Assembly (NCBI RefSeq): GCF_003946675.1 | Contig: NZ_RHOT01000009.1 | Coordinates: 1 to 64,000, forward strand | Origin: Lapidilactobacillus gannanensis | GTDB taxonomy: Bacteria; Bacillota; Bacilli; Lactobacillales; Lactobacillaceae | Direction of reading: 5' to 3' | Length of the DNA: 64,000 nucleotides | Shown: positions 38,291-46,584 of the stretch, in pieces | How the letters are laid out: each line of letters begins with the position of its first letter | Position numbering within the stretch: position 1 is the stretch's first letter | Position numbers and translations under genes: made by a program | The notes under the pieces: model-generated | What the model was told of the DNA's origin: nothing | What the model saw: only the letters and a program-made list of their open reading frames with translations | Databases searched by the model: none

Positions 38291-39085
38291 TTATTCAGCG
38301 TCGTCAGGAGTTGATTCTTCAACTTGATTTGCAATTTCTTCGATTGATTCGTCGCCAGCTTTAGCTGCTGGTTCTGGTTGTGCTTCGTCAGCGCCTTGGT
38401 CTTCACCTTGACGGCCTTCGATAACAGCATCAGCCATTTTAGCAGTAATCAAACGTACGGCACGAATAGCATCATCGTTTGAAGGGATGATAACATCGAT
38501 ATCATCAGGATCAGTGTTAGTATCAACCATTGCAACGATTGGAATGTTCAGCTTTTGAGCTTCTTTAACAGCAATCCGTTCTTTGCGAGGGTCAACGATG
38601 AACATCACATCAGGAATCCGAGGCATATCTTCGATACCGCCTAAGAATTTCTCAAGTTTTTCTTGTTCCTTACGTAAGAGGGAAACTTCTTTCTTTGGTA
38701 AAAGATCGAAAGTACCATCTTCGCTCATCTTTTTGATATCTTTTAAATGTTTGATCCGGCTTTGGATGGTATTCCAGTTAGTTAAAGTACCACCTAACCA
38801 ACGATGGTTAACGTAAAATTGACCAGCGCGAGTTGCTTCTTCAGCGATTGCTTCTTGTGCTTGTTTCTTAGTACCAACAAATAAGAAAACACCACCGTCA
38901 GCGGCAACAGCCTTGACAAAGTTATAAGCGTCATCAACCATTTTTACAGTTTTTTGTAAATCGATAATGTAGATACCGTTACGTTCTGTAAAAATGTATG
39001 GCTTCATCTTTGGATTCCAACGACGAGTTTGGTGACCAAAGTGAACCCCTGCTTCTAGTAATTGCTTCATTGATAATACTGCCAT
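38291..39085 (-). CDS. rpsB: 30S ribosomal protein S2
   Basis: 264 residues with [34 protein letters not shown] and [12 protein letters not shown]. The C-terminus is extended by an acidic Glu/Ala/Asp tail. AGGAGG lies 7 nt before ATG 39085; the longer frame upstream is the leader. A consensus promoter at 39206-39234 and a ~115-nt structured leader precede it. Confidence 0.98.
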   Translation of the reverse strand: MAVLSMKQLLEAGVHFGHQTRRWNPKMKPYIFTERNGIYIIDLQKTVKMVDDAYNFVKAVAADGGVFLFVGTKKQAQEAIAEEATRAGQFYVNHRWLGGTLTNWNTIQSRIKHLKDIKKMSEDGTFDLLPKKEVSLLRKEQEKLEKFLGGIEDMPRIPDVMFIVDPRKERIAVKEAQKLNIPIVAMVDTNTDPDDIDVIIPSNDDAIRAVRLITAKMADAVIEGRQGEDQGADEAQPEPAAKAGDESIEEIANQVEESTPDDAE

Positions 39086-39200
39086 GATAAAGCCTCCTAA
39101 TGTTTTATTCCGCCACTTAGCTCGCTTTATCCGCCAACCAGGGCAGCCCGGCAACTAGCGAATAATCACTAAGTGTGTGAATTTGGTGTTACAACACCGC
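39086..39200 (-). promoter_or_regulatory. rpsB 5' leader with hairpins
   Basis: From the promoter to the start codon there are about 115 nt. On the minus strand GGTGT-TGTA-ACACC forms one hairpin, and GTTGCCGGG-ctg-CCCTGGTTGGC can form a second. Ribosomal protein leaders often carry autoregulatory structures; whether S2 binds here is inference. Confidence 0.4.
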
Positions 39201-39205
39201 TTATG

Positions 39206-39234
39206 ATTATACCGATAAATACGATGACATGCAA
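39206..39234 (-). promoter_or_regulatory. rpsB promoter
   Basis: On the minus strand TTGCAT (39234-39229), a 17-bp spacer and TATAAT (39211-39206). Confidence 0.85.
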
Positions 39235-39263
39235 GTTAAAATTAGAGATTTATCCGCGTCAAT

Positions 39264-39524
39264 TCACCGCCAAGTAACATGGTGGGCCCGCAAAAAAGCT
39301 TCCTTTTGGCGACGCGAATATTGTTTGAATTTTGCTTCAAAACTTAATGCATCATGTTTTTCGGCAAACGCTTGCTGATAGAGTAATTTAACCGGTCGAC
39401 GATTACGCGTATATTTCGCACCCTTACCCGCATTATGAGTGGCCACTCGCTTAGCCACATCGTTCGTCGATCCCGTGTAGAAAGTGCCATCAGCACATTG
39501 AACTAAGTAACAATAATAACTCAC
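39264..39524 (-). CDS. GIY-YIG domain protein (UPF0213)
   Basis: An 86-residue protein that is essentially a single GIY-YIG nuclease domain: YYCYLVQCADGTFYTGSTND (YLV/YTG pair), then RVATHNAGKGAKYTR, and a C-terminal Glu-containing helix (ALSFEAKFKQYSR). It is of the YhbQ/YazA type, which sits next to the tRNA methyltransferase in many Firmicutes. The start is GTG, overlapping the trmN6 stop by 4 bp (GTGA), with GGAGG 9 nt upstream. Cellular role unknown. Confidence 0.9.
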   Translation of the reverse strand: MSYYCYLVQCADGTFYTGSTNDVAKRVATHNAGKGAKYTRNRRPVKLLYQQAFAEKHDALSFEAKFKQYSRRQKEAFLRAHHVTWR

Positions 39525-40267
39525 TTTGGCGAACCTCCTGTAACTGATTCACCATGCAAAATCCGTTTCACTTCTGGCGTATATTCATTCTGATCCGTAT
39601 AAGCAACTAACGGCGGCAAAATACGAATGCCATTAGGCCGACCATTTTTAATTGCCTCAAATAGAACCATATTAGCTTCGCGTCCAGCCTTAGGATAAAC
39701 AAAACGAATTCGCTTAGGTGCCAAACGATGTGCTTGGCAGGCAAACATAATATCCGCTAGCCGTTCCGGCCGATGAACCATGTAGAAATGGCCATTGGTC
39801 TTTAAAAGTTGCTGACTAGTAGCCAGAACTGTTGCCAAATCAGTTTTGATTTCATGTCGGGCAATGGCATAGTACGGATTCGGATTCTTAATACTTTGCT
39901 GATGGTCCACAAAATATGGTGGATTACAGCTCACCACGTCAGCAAAATCATGGCCAAGTTTTTGTGGTGAATCCTTTAAGTCCATTGTAGCAATTTGAAT
40001 CTGGTTATCCAACTGATTTAGACTCACAGAACGCCGAGCCATATCAGCCAATTTCTCTTGAATTTCAACCATAGTAATTTGTCCTTGCGTCTTTTGACTA
40101 AGAAAAAGACCCACTGCTCCATTGCCAGCACACAAGTCAACAATCTGATCACGTTGGCGAACTTGAACAAAATCAGCCAGTAATACCGCATCTAATGAGA
40201 AAGAAAAAACTTCATCACTTTGAATAATTTTTACGCCACCATTGATTAATTGATCAATTCGTTCCAC
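39521..40267 (-). CDS. tRNA1(Val) (adenine(37)-N6)-methyltransferase-like protein
   Basis: A 248-residue class I methyltransferase of the YfiC/YabB type. The SAM-binding motif IVDLCAGNGAVGLFLS is at about residues 42-57 and the catalytic N6-adenine motif NPPY at about 123 (VVSCNPPYFVD). The start is GTG at 40267, with GAGGGG 10 nt upstream. It is coupled to the GIY-YIG gene, the yabB-yazA order of Bacillus. Exact tRNA target is inferred from E. coli TrmN6. Confidence 0.88.
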   Translation of the reverse strand: MERIDQLINGGVKIIQSDEVFSFSLDAVLLADFVQVRQRDQIVDLCAGNGAVGLFLSQKTQGQITMVEIQEKLADMARRSVSLNQLDNQIQIATMDLKDSPQKLGHDFADVVSCNPPYFVDHQQSIKNPNPYYAIARHEIKTDLATVLATSQQLLKTNGHFYMVHRPERLADIMFACQAHRLAPKRIRFVYPKAGREANMVLFEAIKNGRPNGIRILPPLVAYTDQNEYTPEVKRILHGESVTGGSPK

Positions 40268-40348
40268 AGGAAAACGCCCCTCAAATATAAAATCAGTTTA
40301 TCTACAACAAATTTTCTCAAAAAGTTGCCGTTAAGAGTCAGTAATTTA

Positions 40349-40380
40349 ATTATACCAAATTCTTTTTTTCTGATATAATT
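40349..40380. promoter_or_regulatory. Divergent promoters of trmN6-like gene and plsC
   Basis: On the minus strand TGG-TATAAT (40357-40349) with TTATAT 18 bp upstream serves the methyltransferase; on the plus strand TGA-TATAAT (40371-40379) serves plsC. The two -10 boxes are about 20 bp apart, so the promoters overlap and may interfere. Confidence 0.5.
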
Positions 40381-40422
40381 TTTTTAAGTGTTACTTGAAC
40401 ATTTAGAAACTCAGGTGAAAAT

Positions 40423-41079
40423 ATGTTTTATAAAATTGTTCGACCAATTGCCCGTTTCCTAGTGTGGCTCCTTAATGGTCATACCAAAACGGTGAATCGT
40501 GAAAATTTGATTGATGGCCCTTATATCCTTGTTGCGCCGCATCGGACTTGGTGGGAACCGATTATCTTTGCAATTGCGGCGCGACCACGAGAATTTAGTT
40601 TCATGGCCAAGAAGGAATTGTTTCATAACCCAATTTTGCGCTGGATTTTAGTCCATGCTCATGCTTTTCCTGTCGATCGTTTCAATCCCGGCCCTTCAGC
40701 CATCAAAACCCCAGTTCGTATCTTAAAAGAAGGCAAACTTTCCTTAATTATGTTTCCATCAGGGACACGTTATTCAGCCCAGCTTAAGGGCGGCGCTGTC
40801 TTAATTGCCAAAATGGCAAAAGTTCCCCTACTACCAGTAGTCTATCAAGGGCCAGTGACTTTCAAAGATTTTTTAAAGCATCGGCAAGTAACTGTTGGCT
40901 TTGGAACACCAATTGAAATTCCACCTCGTCAAAAATTGGATGAAGCTGGTTTGGCCGCCGTTAATGAGGCAATGACCAATGCTTGGCAACAATTAGACCA
41001 ACAAATCGATCCTAATTTTAAATATCAGCCGAATTTGGAAAAACTTGCTGAAGAAAAGGCCGCTGATAAAATCAAATAA
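40423..41079 (+). CDS. plsC: 1-acyl-sn-glycerol-3-phosphate acyltransferase
   Basis: Transfers the second acyl chain to lysophosphatidate at the membrane. 218 residues. The acyltransferase motif I is HRTWWE (HX4E where HX4D is usual), and motif III is FPSGTRY where EGTR is common; motif IV VPLLPVVYQG is present. The substitutions are conservative, but activity is inferred. One N-terminal hydrophobic stretch. Plus strand, divergent from trmN6, with its own terminator. Confidence 0.88.
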   Translation: MFYKIVRPIARFLVWLLNGHTKTVNRENLIDGPYILVAPHRTWWEPIIFAIAARPREFSFMAKKELFHNPILRWILVHAHAFPVDRFNPGPSAIKTPVRILKEGKLSLIMFPSGTRYSAQLKGGAVLIAKMAKVPLLPVVYQGPVTFKDFLKHRQVTVGFGTPIEIPPRQKLDEAGLAAVNEAMTNAWQQLDQQIDPNFKYQPNLEKLAEEKAADKIK

Positions 41080-41172
41080 TTATTTCCTGTCAAAAATCGA
41101 AATTTCTGAGATTGGATTGTGCCCCGGTGTGACTTAGTAGCGTTCACAATAAAATTGAAGATCAAACAAATA

Positions 41173-41236
41173 GCCAGCTTGACAAACTCTCGCAATGAAA
41201 TTAACGAGAATTTGCCAAGCCGGCTTTATTTTTTTG
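41173..41236 (+). terminator. plsC terminator
   Basis: GCCAGCTTGACAAACTCTCG (41173-41192) pairs with CGAGAATTTGCCAAGCCGGC (41205-41224) with a few mismatches across 12 nt, followed by TTTATTTTTTT. Confidence 0.8.
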
Positions 41237-41278
41237 ATCGACTGCTTTTGAAATTGGCTGTGTTATCACCAAAAAACA

Positions 41279-41318
41279 ACCGAACTTTCATTACTGAACC
41301 GTATCCTCAAAAGGCAAC
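41279..41318 (-). repeat. Family C conserved flank (copy 3, inverted, no hairpin)
   Basis: Complement reads AGTTGCCTTTTGAGGATACG, then GTTCAGTAATGAAAGTTCGG, like the 4411 block. No CAATTC hairpin accompanies it; it lies in the plsC-ABC gap. Confidence 0.45.
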
Positions 41319-41348
41319 TGTCATTTAGCAGGCACTAAAATAGTCGTG

Positions 41349-43184
41349 CTACTCCGTTTGGCCTTGTTGCAATTGATATAACTGATAATAGCGCCCATGT
41401 TGCGCCAGCAATTGGTCGTGGGTCCCATGTTCCACAATCTTACCAGCATCAAGCACAATAATTTGTTCAGCATCCTTAATTGTTGAAAGCCGGTGGGCAA
41501 TGGCAATCGTCGTGCGACCACGGCGAATTCGACGTAAGCCTTCTTGAATTAAACTTTCAGTTTCAGTGTCAATATTAGCCGTAGCTTCATCTAAAACAAG
41601 AATCTTAGGATTTGTGACCACTGTTCGCGCAAACGAAATCAACTGCCGCTGACCACTAGAAAATTGCGTCCCACCTTCAATAACTCGGGCATGATACCGA
41701 TTTGTTAATTGATTAATAAAGGTATCTGCTTGAACAAACTCCGCTGCAGCTTCAATCTCAGCATCAGTAATTTTTGGATTAAATAAACGGATATTTGACG
41801 CAACATCACCGTAAAACATAAATGAGTCTTGCAAAACTAGTCCCATCTTTCGCCGCAGTTCAGGCATTGGATAATCTTTGATATCCCGACCATCAATTAG
41901 AATCTGCCCTTGATAGAACTCATAAAAGCGCATCATGATATTGATGATCGAACTCTTGCCTGATCCTGTATGACCAACAATTCCCACAGTTTCGCCTGGC
42001 TTGGCCACAAAAGAAACATCATGCAGAATTTCGTGTTGTCCATCATACGAGAAAGAAACATGACGAAATTCAATTTCACCAGTCTCAATCGTCCCAGCAG
42101 CATCTGGATGTTGTTGCGGTGTGAGATGATCATCGTCGAGAATTCGAAAAATCCGTTTACCAGCAACAACACCATCTTGTAGTGCAGAAAGTGAGTCCAT
42201 CATATCAGACATTGGATTGAAGAAATTAGCAACATAAGTTGTAAAAGCATAAATCACGCCAGCCTCAACAAATTGGTGTTGCGACAATAACCCAAATTGG
42301 CCCAAAACCAAAGTCAATGCTAAAGCATAAAGTAAATTAATCAATGACGAAAGCAAAAGTGAATTAGTTCGGATCATTGCTTTACGCGTTGCTAAATATT
42401 CACCATTCGTTTTTTCAAATTCCTGACTGATCCGTTTTTCTTGGCGAAATTGACGAATAATCGACATACCTTCAATCGATTCATTCAATTTAATGTTCAG
42501 CTCACTCAGCTTTTCGCGCATTTTACGATAAACCCAGGAGCTATATTTAGCGTAATACCAAATTGCCAGTAATAGCAACGGCAAAAAGGCTAACACTAGC
42601 CAAGAGCCACGCGCATTTAGTGCATGCATCGCAATAAACGCGGACACAATCGCAAAGGTACCAGTTAAAATTGAGGCAAACACTTGCAGAAAATCCATAA
42701 TCGTCATCGTATCATTGGTCACCCGCGACACAATCGAACCAGCAGGCGTCAAGTCAAAATAACGCATCCCTAAAGTGTGTAACTTACGAAACAACTGCTC
42801 TCGCACCGATTCCAAGGATTTTTCAGCCCCCACAGAATAGGTATAGTTACTGGTAAACTGCAAAATCGCTTTTAAAATCGTCCCCATTAAATAAAGGGCG
42901 GCAAAACCTAAAATAACACGAGTAGTGCCAGTACGGACTGTTAAATACTTGTCCATAAACACCTGTAACAATTTCGGTAGTAGAATATTGACGATTGCCA
43001 AAGCTGCAGAGGTCAAGATTGCACTAATGAATAATCCCTTGAATGGTAGTGAGAACTTAAGCATTCGTTTAATAATTTGACTTTGTTCTTTAACCGGAAT
43101 ACTTTGCGACCAAATTGATTGCTGATCATCATTTGTTGCGGACTTCTTGGTTGAAACTGTTTTATTAGTTGGTTTCTGGGCCAC
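41349..43184 (-). CDS. ABC exporter half-transporter, canonical Walker B (BmrD/LmrD-like)
   Basis: A 611-residue membrane-ATPase fusion: N-terminal cytoplasmic extension, six helices (about 40-330), then the nucleotide-binding domain with Walker A VGHTGSGKSS and Walker B ILVLDEAT with the catalytic Glu. Its signature is FSSGQ instead of LSGGQ. It pairs with the gene at 43165. The start is placed at GTG 43184 because AGGAGG lies 8 nt upstream and overlaps an earlier in-frame GTG; it overlaps the upstream gene by 20 bp. Substrate unknown; relatives export drugs or lipids. Confidence 0.92.
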   Translation of the reverse strand: MAQKPTNKTVSTKKSATNDDQQSIWSQSIPVKEQSQIIKRMLKFSLPFKGLFISAILTSAALAIVNILLPKLLQVFMDKYLTVRTGTTRVILGFAALYLMGTILKAILQFTSNYTYSVGAEKSLESVREQLFRKLHTLGMRYFDLTPAGSIVSRVTNDTMTIMDFLQVFASILTGTFAIVSAFIAMHALNARGSWLVLAFLPLLLLAIWYYAKYSSWVYRKMREKLSELNIKLNESIEGMSIIRQFRQEKRISQEFEKTNGEYLATRKAMIRTNSLLLSSLINLLYALALTLVLGQFGLLSQHQFVEAGVIYAFTTYVANFFNPMSDMMDSLSALQDGVVAGKRIFRILDDDHLTPQQHPDAAGTIETGEIEFRHVSFSYDGQHEILHDVSFVAKPGETVGIVGHTGSGKSSIINIMMRFYEFYQGQILIDGRDIKDYPMPELRRKMGLVLQDSFMFYGDVASNIRLFNPKITDAEIEAAAEFVQADTFINQLTNRYHARVIEGGTQFSSGQRQLISFARTVVTNPKILVLDEATANIDTETESLIQEGLRRIRRGRTTIAIAHRLSTIKDAEQIIVLDAGKIVEHGTHDQLLAQHGRYYQLYQLQQGQTE

Positions 43185-44931
43185 GTGACTCACCTCCTAG
43201 CTGTGATTCAATTTGTTGTTTACGCCACATCTCAGCGTACCAACCATCATTAGCTAATAATTGCTGATGATTGCCACGTTCAACGATTTGACCGTCATCA
43301 ATGACCAGAATTTCATCAGCATTGGCCACGCTGCTTAAACGATGCGCGGCAATAATTGTTGTCTTATGATCACGATCTTGTTTTAAGTCGGTTAAGATTT
43401 CTGTTTCCGTTTTCGCATCAACTGCAGAAAGTGCATCATCTAAGATGAGAATTTCTGGCAAAGTCATGATTGCCCGAGCAATTGACAAACGTTGCTTTTG
43501 CCCGCCAGACAAAGACACCCCTTTTTCACCAACTAAAGTGTCGTATTGGCTTGAAAAATTCAGAATATCATCATGAATGGCACTTTCCTTGGCCGCGGCT
43601 TCTACTTCAGCTTGAGATTTAGTCATCGCGGCAAACCGAATATTATCACGAATATTGGTTGAAAAAAGGAAGTTCTCCTGAGGCACATAACCAATACCAG
43701 CCAAAACACTATCTAAAGTTTCATCACGAATATCACGGCCGCCAATGGTGATTTTGCCTTGATAATGATCAAATTCTCGCAGCAGCAACTTAATAATTGT
43801 CGTCTTACCAGCACCTACGCGGCCCACTAAGCCTAACGTTTGCCCTTGTTTCAATTCAAAATGAATGTTTTGCAAAGCTAGACGTTGATCATCTGGATAT
43901 TTAAATGCAGTGACTTGATAATCAAGATCACCATGTAATGGCTGTTTAGTGGTTGTTTTGGCCATGACGGTTTCACTTCGTTCACCGAGTAAAGCTTGGA
44001 CACGATCATAACTAGCATTCCCCCGCTCGATGACATTAAATAACCGACCGATGGCAAACATCGGCCAAACTAGCGCGCCAATGTAAGCAACAAACGAAAT
44101 TAATTGTCCTAAGGTGATTGCTTGGGTGACAACTAAATGACCACCATAGGCAATCGTAATTGCATAAGTTAACCCAATAATCAAAGTTGTAATGGGATCG
44201 AACAAAGAATCAATTCGGTAAACTTTTTTATTGATCGTAATTGTTTTAGCAACAATCTGTTCAAAGTCTGCAACATCTTCGTTTTCTTGACCAAAGGTTT
44301 TAATAACCTTAACACCACTAACTGACTCTTGTGTTTTATCATTTAAGCGTGAAAAAGCGGCTTGCGATTCACTAAAGGCACTGTGCAAATGTTTACCCAA
44401 AACTCGGGCCATCACTGCCAAAAGTGGCATTGGTAACAGTGCCACCACTGTCAAACGCCAATCCACAAAAATCAACATGGCAACAATCGTCGTTCCGCCA
44501 GTCAAAATTGAATCCGCAAATGTTAAAATTCCGGCACCAGCAACATTTTGCACGGCATTCAAATCATTGGTCGCATGCGCCATGAGATCACCAGTTCGAT
44601 GGCGTTGAAAGAACGTCGCATCCATTTTCAAAAAATGACTAAAAAGTTGCGTCCGCAATTCCCGTTCAAGGGTAGCCGCACCACCCCAAATCATGTTACG
44701 CCAACCAAAGCGACTTAAATATTGGACGATAGCTGCAAGCAACAGAAAACCTAGCCAGCTAAATAGCGTTGTTAGTGTTAACTGCTTTGCGCCCATTTTA
44801 TCCGCTAAAATACCAATAACTCGTGGTGGCACTAAACCCGCCAAATCGGCCATTAATAGAAAAAATAATCCCCATAAATAACGTTTCTTTTCGGCTTGGA
44901 AAAACCAGCCTAATTTCTTAAAAATTCCCAT
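43165..44931 (-). CDS. ABC exporter half-transporter, degenerate Walker B (BmrC/LmrC-like)
   Basis: A 588-residue half-transporter with six membrane helices and an ATPase domain: Walker A VGRVGAGKTT, signature LSGGQ and Walker B ILILDDAL, in which the catalytic Glu is replaced by Asp. With the partner at 41349 it forms one consensus and one degenerate ATP site, the pattern of heterodimeric multidrug exporters such as BmrCD and LmrCD. It starts with ATG 44931 after the yneF terminator and overlaps its partner. Confidence 0.92.
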   Translation of the reverse strand: MGIFKKLGWFFQAEKKRYLWGLFFLLMADLAGLVPPRVIGILADKMGAKQLTLTTLFSWLGFLLLAAIVQYLSRFGWRNMIWGGAATLERELRTQLFSHFLKMDATFFQRHRTGDLMAHATNDLNAVQNVAGAGILTFADSILTGGTTIVAMLIFVDWRLTVVALLPMPLLAVMARVLGKHLHSAFSESQAAFSRLNDKTQESVSGVKVIKTFGQENEDVADFEQIVAKTITINKKVYRIDSLFDPITTLIIGLTYAITIAYGGHLVVTQAITLGQLISFVAYIGALVWPMFAIGRLFNVIERGNASYDRVQALLGERSETVMAKTTTKQPLHGDLDYQVTAFKYPDDQRLALQNIHFELKQGQTLGLVGRVGAGKTTIIKLLLREFDHYQGKITIGGRDIRDETLDSVLAGIGYVPQENFLFSTNIRDNIRFAAMTKSQAEVEAAAKESAIHDDILNFSSQYDTLVGEKGVSLSGGQKQRLSIARAIMTLPEILILDDALSAVDAKTETEILTDLKQDRDHKTTIIAAHRLSSVANADEILVIDDGQIVERGNHQQLLANDGWYAEMWRKQQIESQLGGESRGPETN

Positions 44932-44961
44932 ATTTTGTCCTCACATCATAAAAAAAGCCAC

Positions 44962-44986
44962 AAAAAAACAGGCGCTATGCACCTGC
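44962..44986 (-). terminator. Terminator after yneF
   Basis: On the minus strand CAGGTGC-ata-GCGCCTG (one mismatch) is followed by seven T. Confidence 0.75.
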
Positions 44987-45014
44987 GATTAATCAACTTG
45001 ATATTAGAAAAAGG

Positions 45015-45248
45015 CTACTTCTTTTCTTGCTTTGCTTGTTGTGCCTTCATCGCTGACATCATCTGATGTAACTTCTTTTCAGATGGTTTTTGGCCCATTT
45101 GGACCATCATTGCCCGCATCATATCTGTATTAACCGGTGGATTATCTTTGAAATATTTTTTCATGTAAGCTCGCGCGCCAAAGAAACCAGCAACGGCACC
45201 TACTAAGAGTGCTAAAATAATGAATGTAATTGCTAAACCCATGCTCAT
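45015..45248 (-). CDS. yneF: UPF0154 membrane protein YneF
   Basis: A 77-residue protein with one N-terminal membrane helix (about residues 4-24, ending GFFGARAYMKKY) and a conserved Met-rich helix (NTDMMRAMMVQMGQKPSEKKLHQMM). Family of unknown function kept near lexA and ynzC in Firmicutes. AAGGAG lies 9 nt before the ATG. Confidence 0.9.
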   Translation of the reverse strand: MSMGLAITFIILALLVGAVAGFFGARAYMKKYFKDNPPVNTDMMRAMMVQMGQKPSEKKLHQMMSAMKAQQAKQEKK

Positions 45249-45359
45249 CTTAAAAAACTCCTTAATTAAAAAATGCTATTCTTATTTTACCCAGATTCAC
45301 TAACAATATGCAAGTAGTCACATAAAAAATATCACAAAATATGAATTTTTTTATGGTAA

Positions 45360-45605
45360 CTAATCGTCTCTTAAATTTTTGTCACGCTGGACTTTTTTAA
45401 CTTTTTCGGGTGTAACTTCCTGGCCAGCTTGATTATAGATTCTTAGGTCTTCAATTTGAGTCCGAAAACCATCCCGAAAAGCTTGTAAATACGCTTGACG
45501 TAATTCTTGACGCTCTTGCTCTTCTGCGGGACTCAACTCACTTGTTTTGGCTTTTGCAGCTAACTCATTAATACGCCTAATTAATTTAGGATCAATTTCG
45601 CTCAT
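45360..45605 (-). CDS. ynzC: DUF896 (UPF0291) protein, YnzC-like
   Basis: An 81-residue helical protein with the family pattern RINELAAKAKTSELSPAEEQERQELRQAYLQAFR. In Bacillus ynzC belongs to the SOS-regulated operon divergent from lexA, and the arrangement is the same here, with an SOS box in the shared region. Function unknown. Confidence 0.92.
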   Translation of the reverse strand: MSEIDPKLIRRINELAAKAKTSELSPAEEQERQELRQAYLQAFRDGFRTQIEDLRIYNQAGQEVTPEKVKKVQRDKNLRDD

Positions 45606-45645
45606 GATAACCTCCAGAATAATTGCAACAAACCTAGGATTTACG

Positions 45646-45659
45646 CGAACATCCGTTTG
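45646..45659. promoter_or_regulatory. LexA (SOS) box
   Basis: CGAAC-atcc-GTTTG matches the Gram-positive LexA consensus CGAAC-N4-GTTCG with one mismatch. It lies between ynzC and lexA and overlaps the candidate lexA -35, so it could control both directions. Confidence 0.8.
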
Positions 45660-45685
45660 ATAACCTAGGTCGCGTATGCTACTAT
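45656..45685 (+). promoter_or_regulatory. Candidate lexA promoter
   Basis: TTTGAT (45656-45661), an 18-bp spacer ending TGC, and TACTAT (45680-45685). The -35 overlaps the LexA box, as needed for autoregulation. Confidence 0.5.
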
Positions 45686-45789
45686 AGTATTATCATAACG
45701 CATTTTAATCAGAATTTAAAATTGATTGAAATAATTTTCGTATGCGAACTGCATTGCACGTGATTTTTGTAAAAATAATGAGGTGTCCC

Positions 45790-46410
45790 ATGACTAAACC
45801 GGTAAGTGCTAAACAACTTGATGTATTACGTTTTATCTATGAAACAGTCAATGATTGCGGTTATCCGCCAACCGTCAGAGAAATTGGCGCTGCAGTCCAG
45901 TTATCTTCAACTTCAACCGTCCATGGTCATTTGTCTAGACTTGAGAAAAAAGGCCTGTTACAACGTGATCCCACAAAGCCTCGGGCAATTGAGGTAACGG
46001 AAGCTGGGCTTGAAGCACTGGGCATTCAAAAAAAAGCGATTCCTTTGCTGGGAGTTGTCACTGCCGGTGAACCAATCTTAGCCGTTGAAGATGCCACTGA
46101 CTATTTTCCGCTACCACCTGATTTGAACTTAGATGACAATAATTTATTCATGTTAACTATTCGCGGTGAAAGTATGATCAACGCAGGAATTTTCAGTGGT
46201 GATCAGGTCATCGTCCGGCAGCAACGTGATGCGCAAAATGGCGACATTGTCATCGCCATGACGGAAGAGAATGAAGCGACTTGCAAACGTTTCTTCAAAG
46301 AAAAGGATCACATTCGCCTACAACCGGAAAATGATACCATGGCCCCGATTATTTTGCCTAACGTGACAATTCTTGGTAAGGTCATTAGTCTTTATCGCAG
46401 CCAAATTTAA
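45790..46410 (+). CDS. lexA: SOS repressor LexA
   Basis: Represses SOS genes and self-cleaves when RecA is activated. 206 residues: winged helix (about 1-70; [23 protein letters not shown]), cleavage site Ala92-Gly93 in VVTAGEP, catalytic Ser128 in RGESM and Lys166 in ATCKRF. The start is ATG 45790 after GAGGTG; the longer frame has no ribosome site. Divergent from ynzC across an SOS box, and ended by the hairpin at 46471. Confidence 0.97.
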   Translation: MTKPVSAKQLDVLRFIYETVNDCGYPPTVREIGAAVQLSSTSTVHGHLSRLEKKGLLQRDPTKPRAIEVTEAGLEALGIQKKAIPLLGVVTAGEPILAVEDATDYFPLPPDLNLDDNNLFMLTIRGESMINAGIFSGDQVIVRQQRDAQNGDIVIAMTEENEATCKRFFKEKDHIRLQPENDTMAPIILPNVTILGKVISLYRSQI

Positions 46411-46470
46411 ATAGCTTAACGACCAAAGCAAGTGTCTGCCCAAAGATCGTCAGTCGGTGCGCACTAACAT

Positions 46471-46511
46471 AAAATAGCGAGCAATTCTGCGAGAGAATTG
46501 CTCGCTATTTT
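46471..46511. terminator. Family C hairpin (copy 4), shared lexA / Ig-protein terminator
   Basis: AAAATAGCGAGCAATTCT (46471-46488) and its exact complement (46494-46511) across 5 nt. T runs on both sides serve convergent lexA and the gene at 46585. Confidence 0.82.
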
Positions 46512-46584
46512 TGTGTAAAGCGGAATTACTTTATTTACTAGCCCTCAAAAATAAAATTTTACCGATATCATTTTCTCCTGATGA

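Noticed and set aside
41121..41340. Small plus-strand frame after plsC
   Set aside because: It spans the plsC terminator and a family C flank and has no ribosome site.
45742..45789. Longer LexA start (adds 16 residues) and a second SOS box at the CGAACTGCATTGC sequence
   Set aside because: GAGGTG is placed for ATG 45790, and family members start there; the second sequence lacks the GTTCG half.
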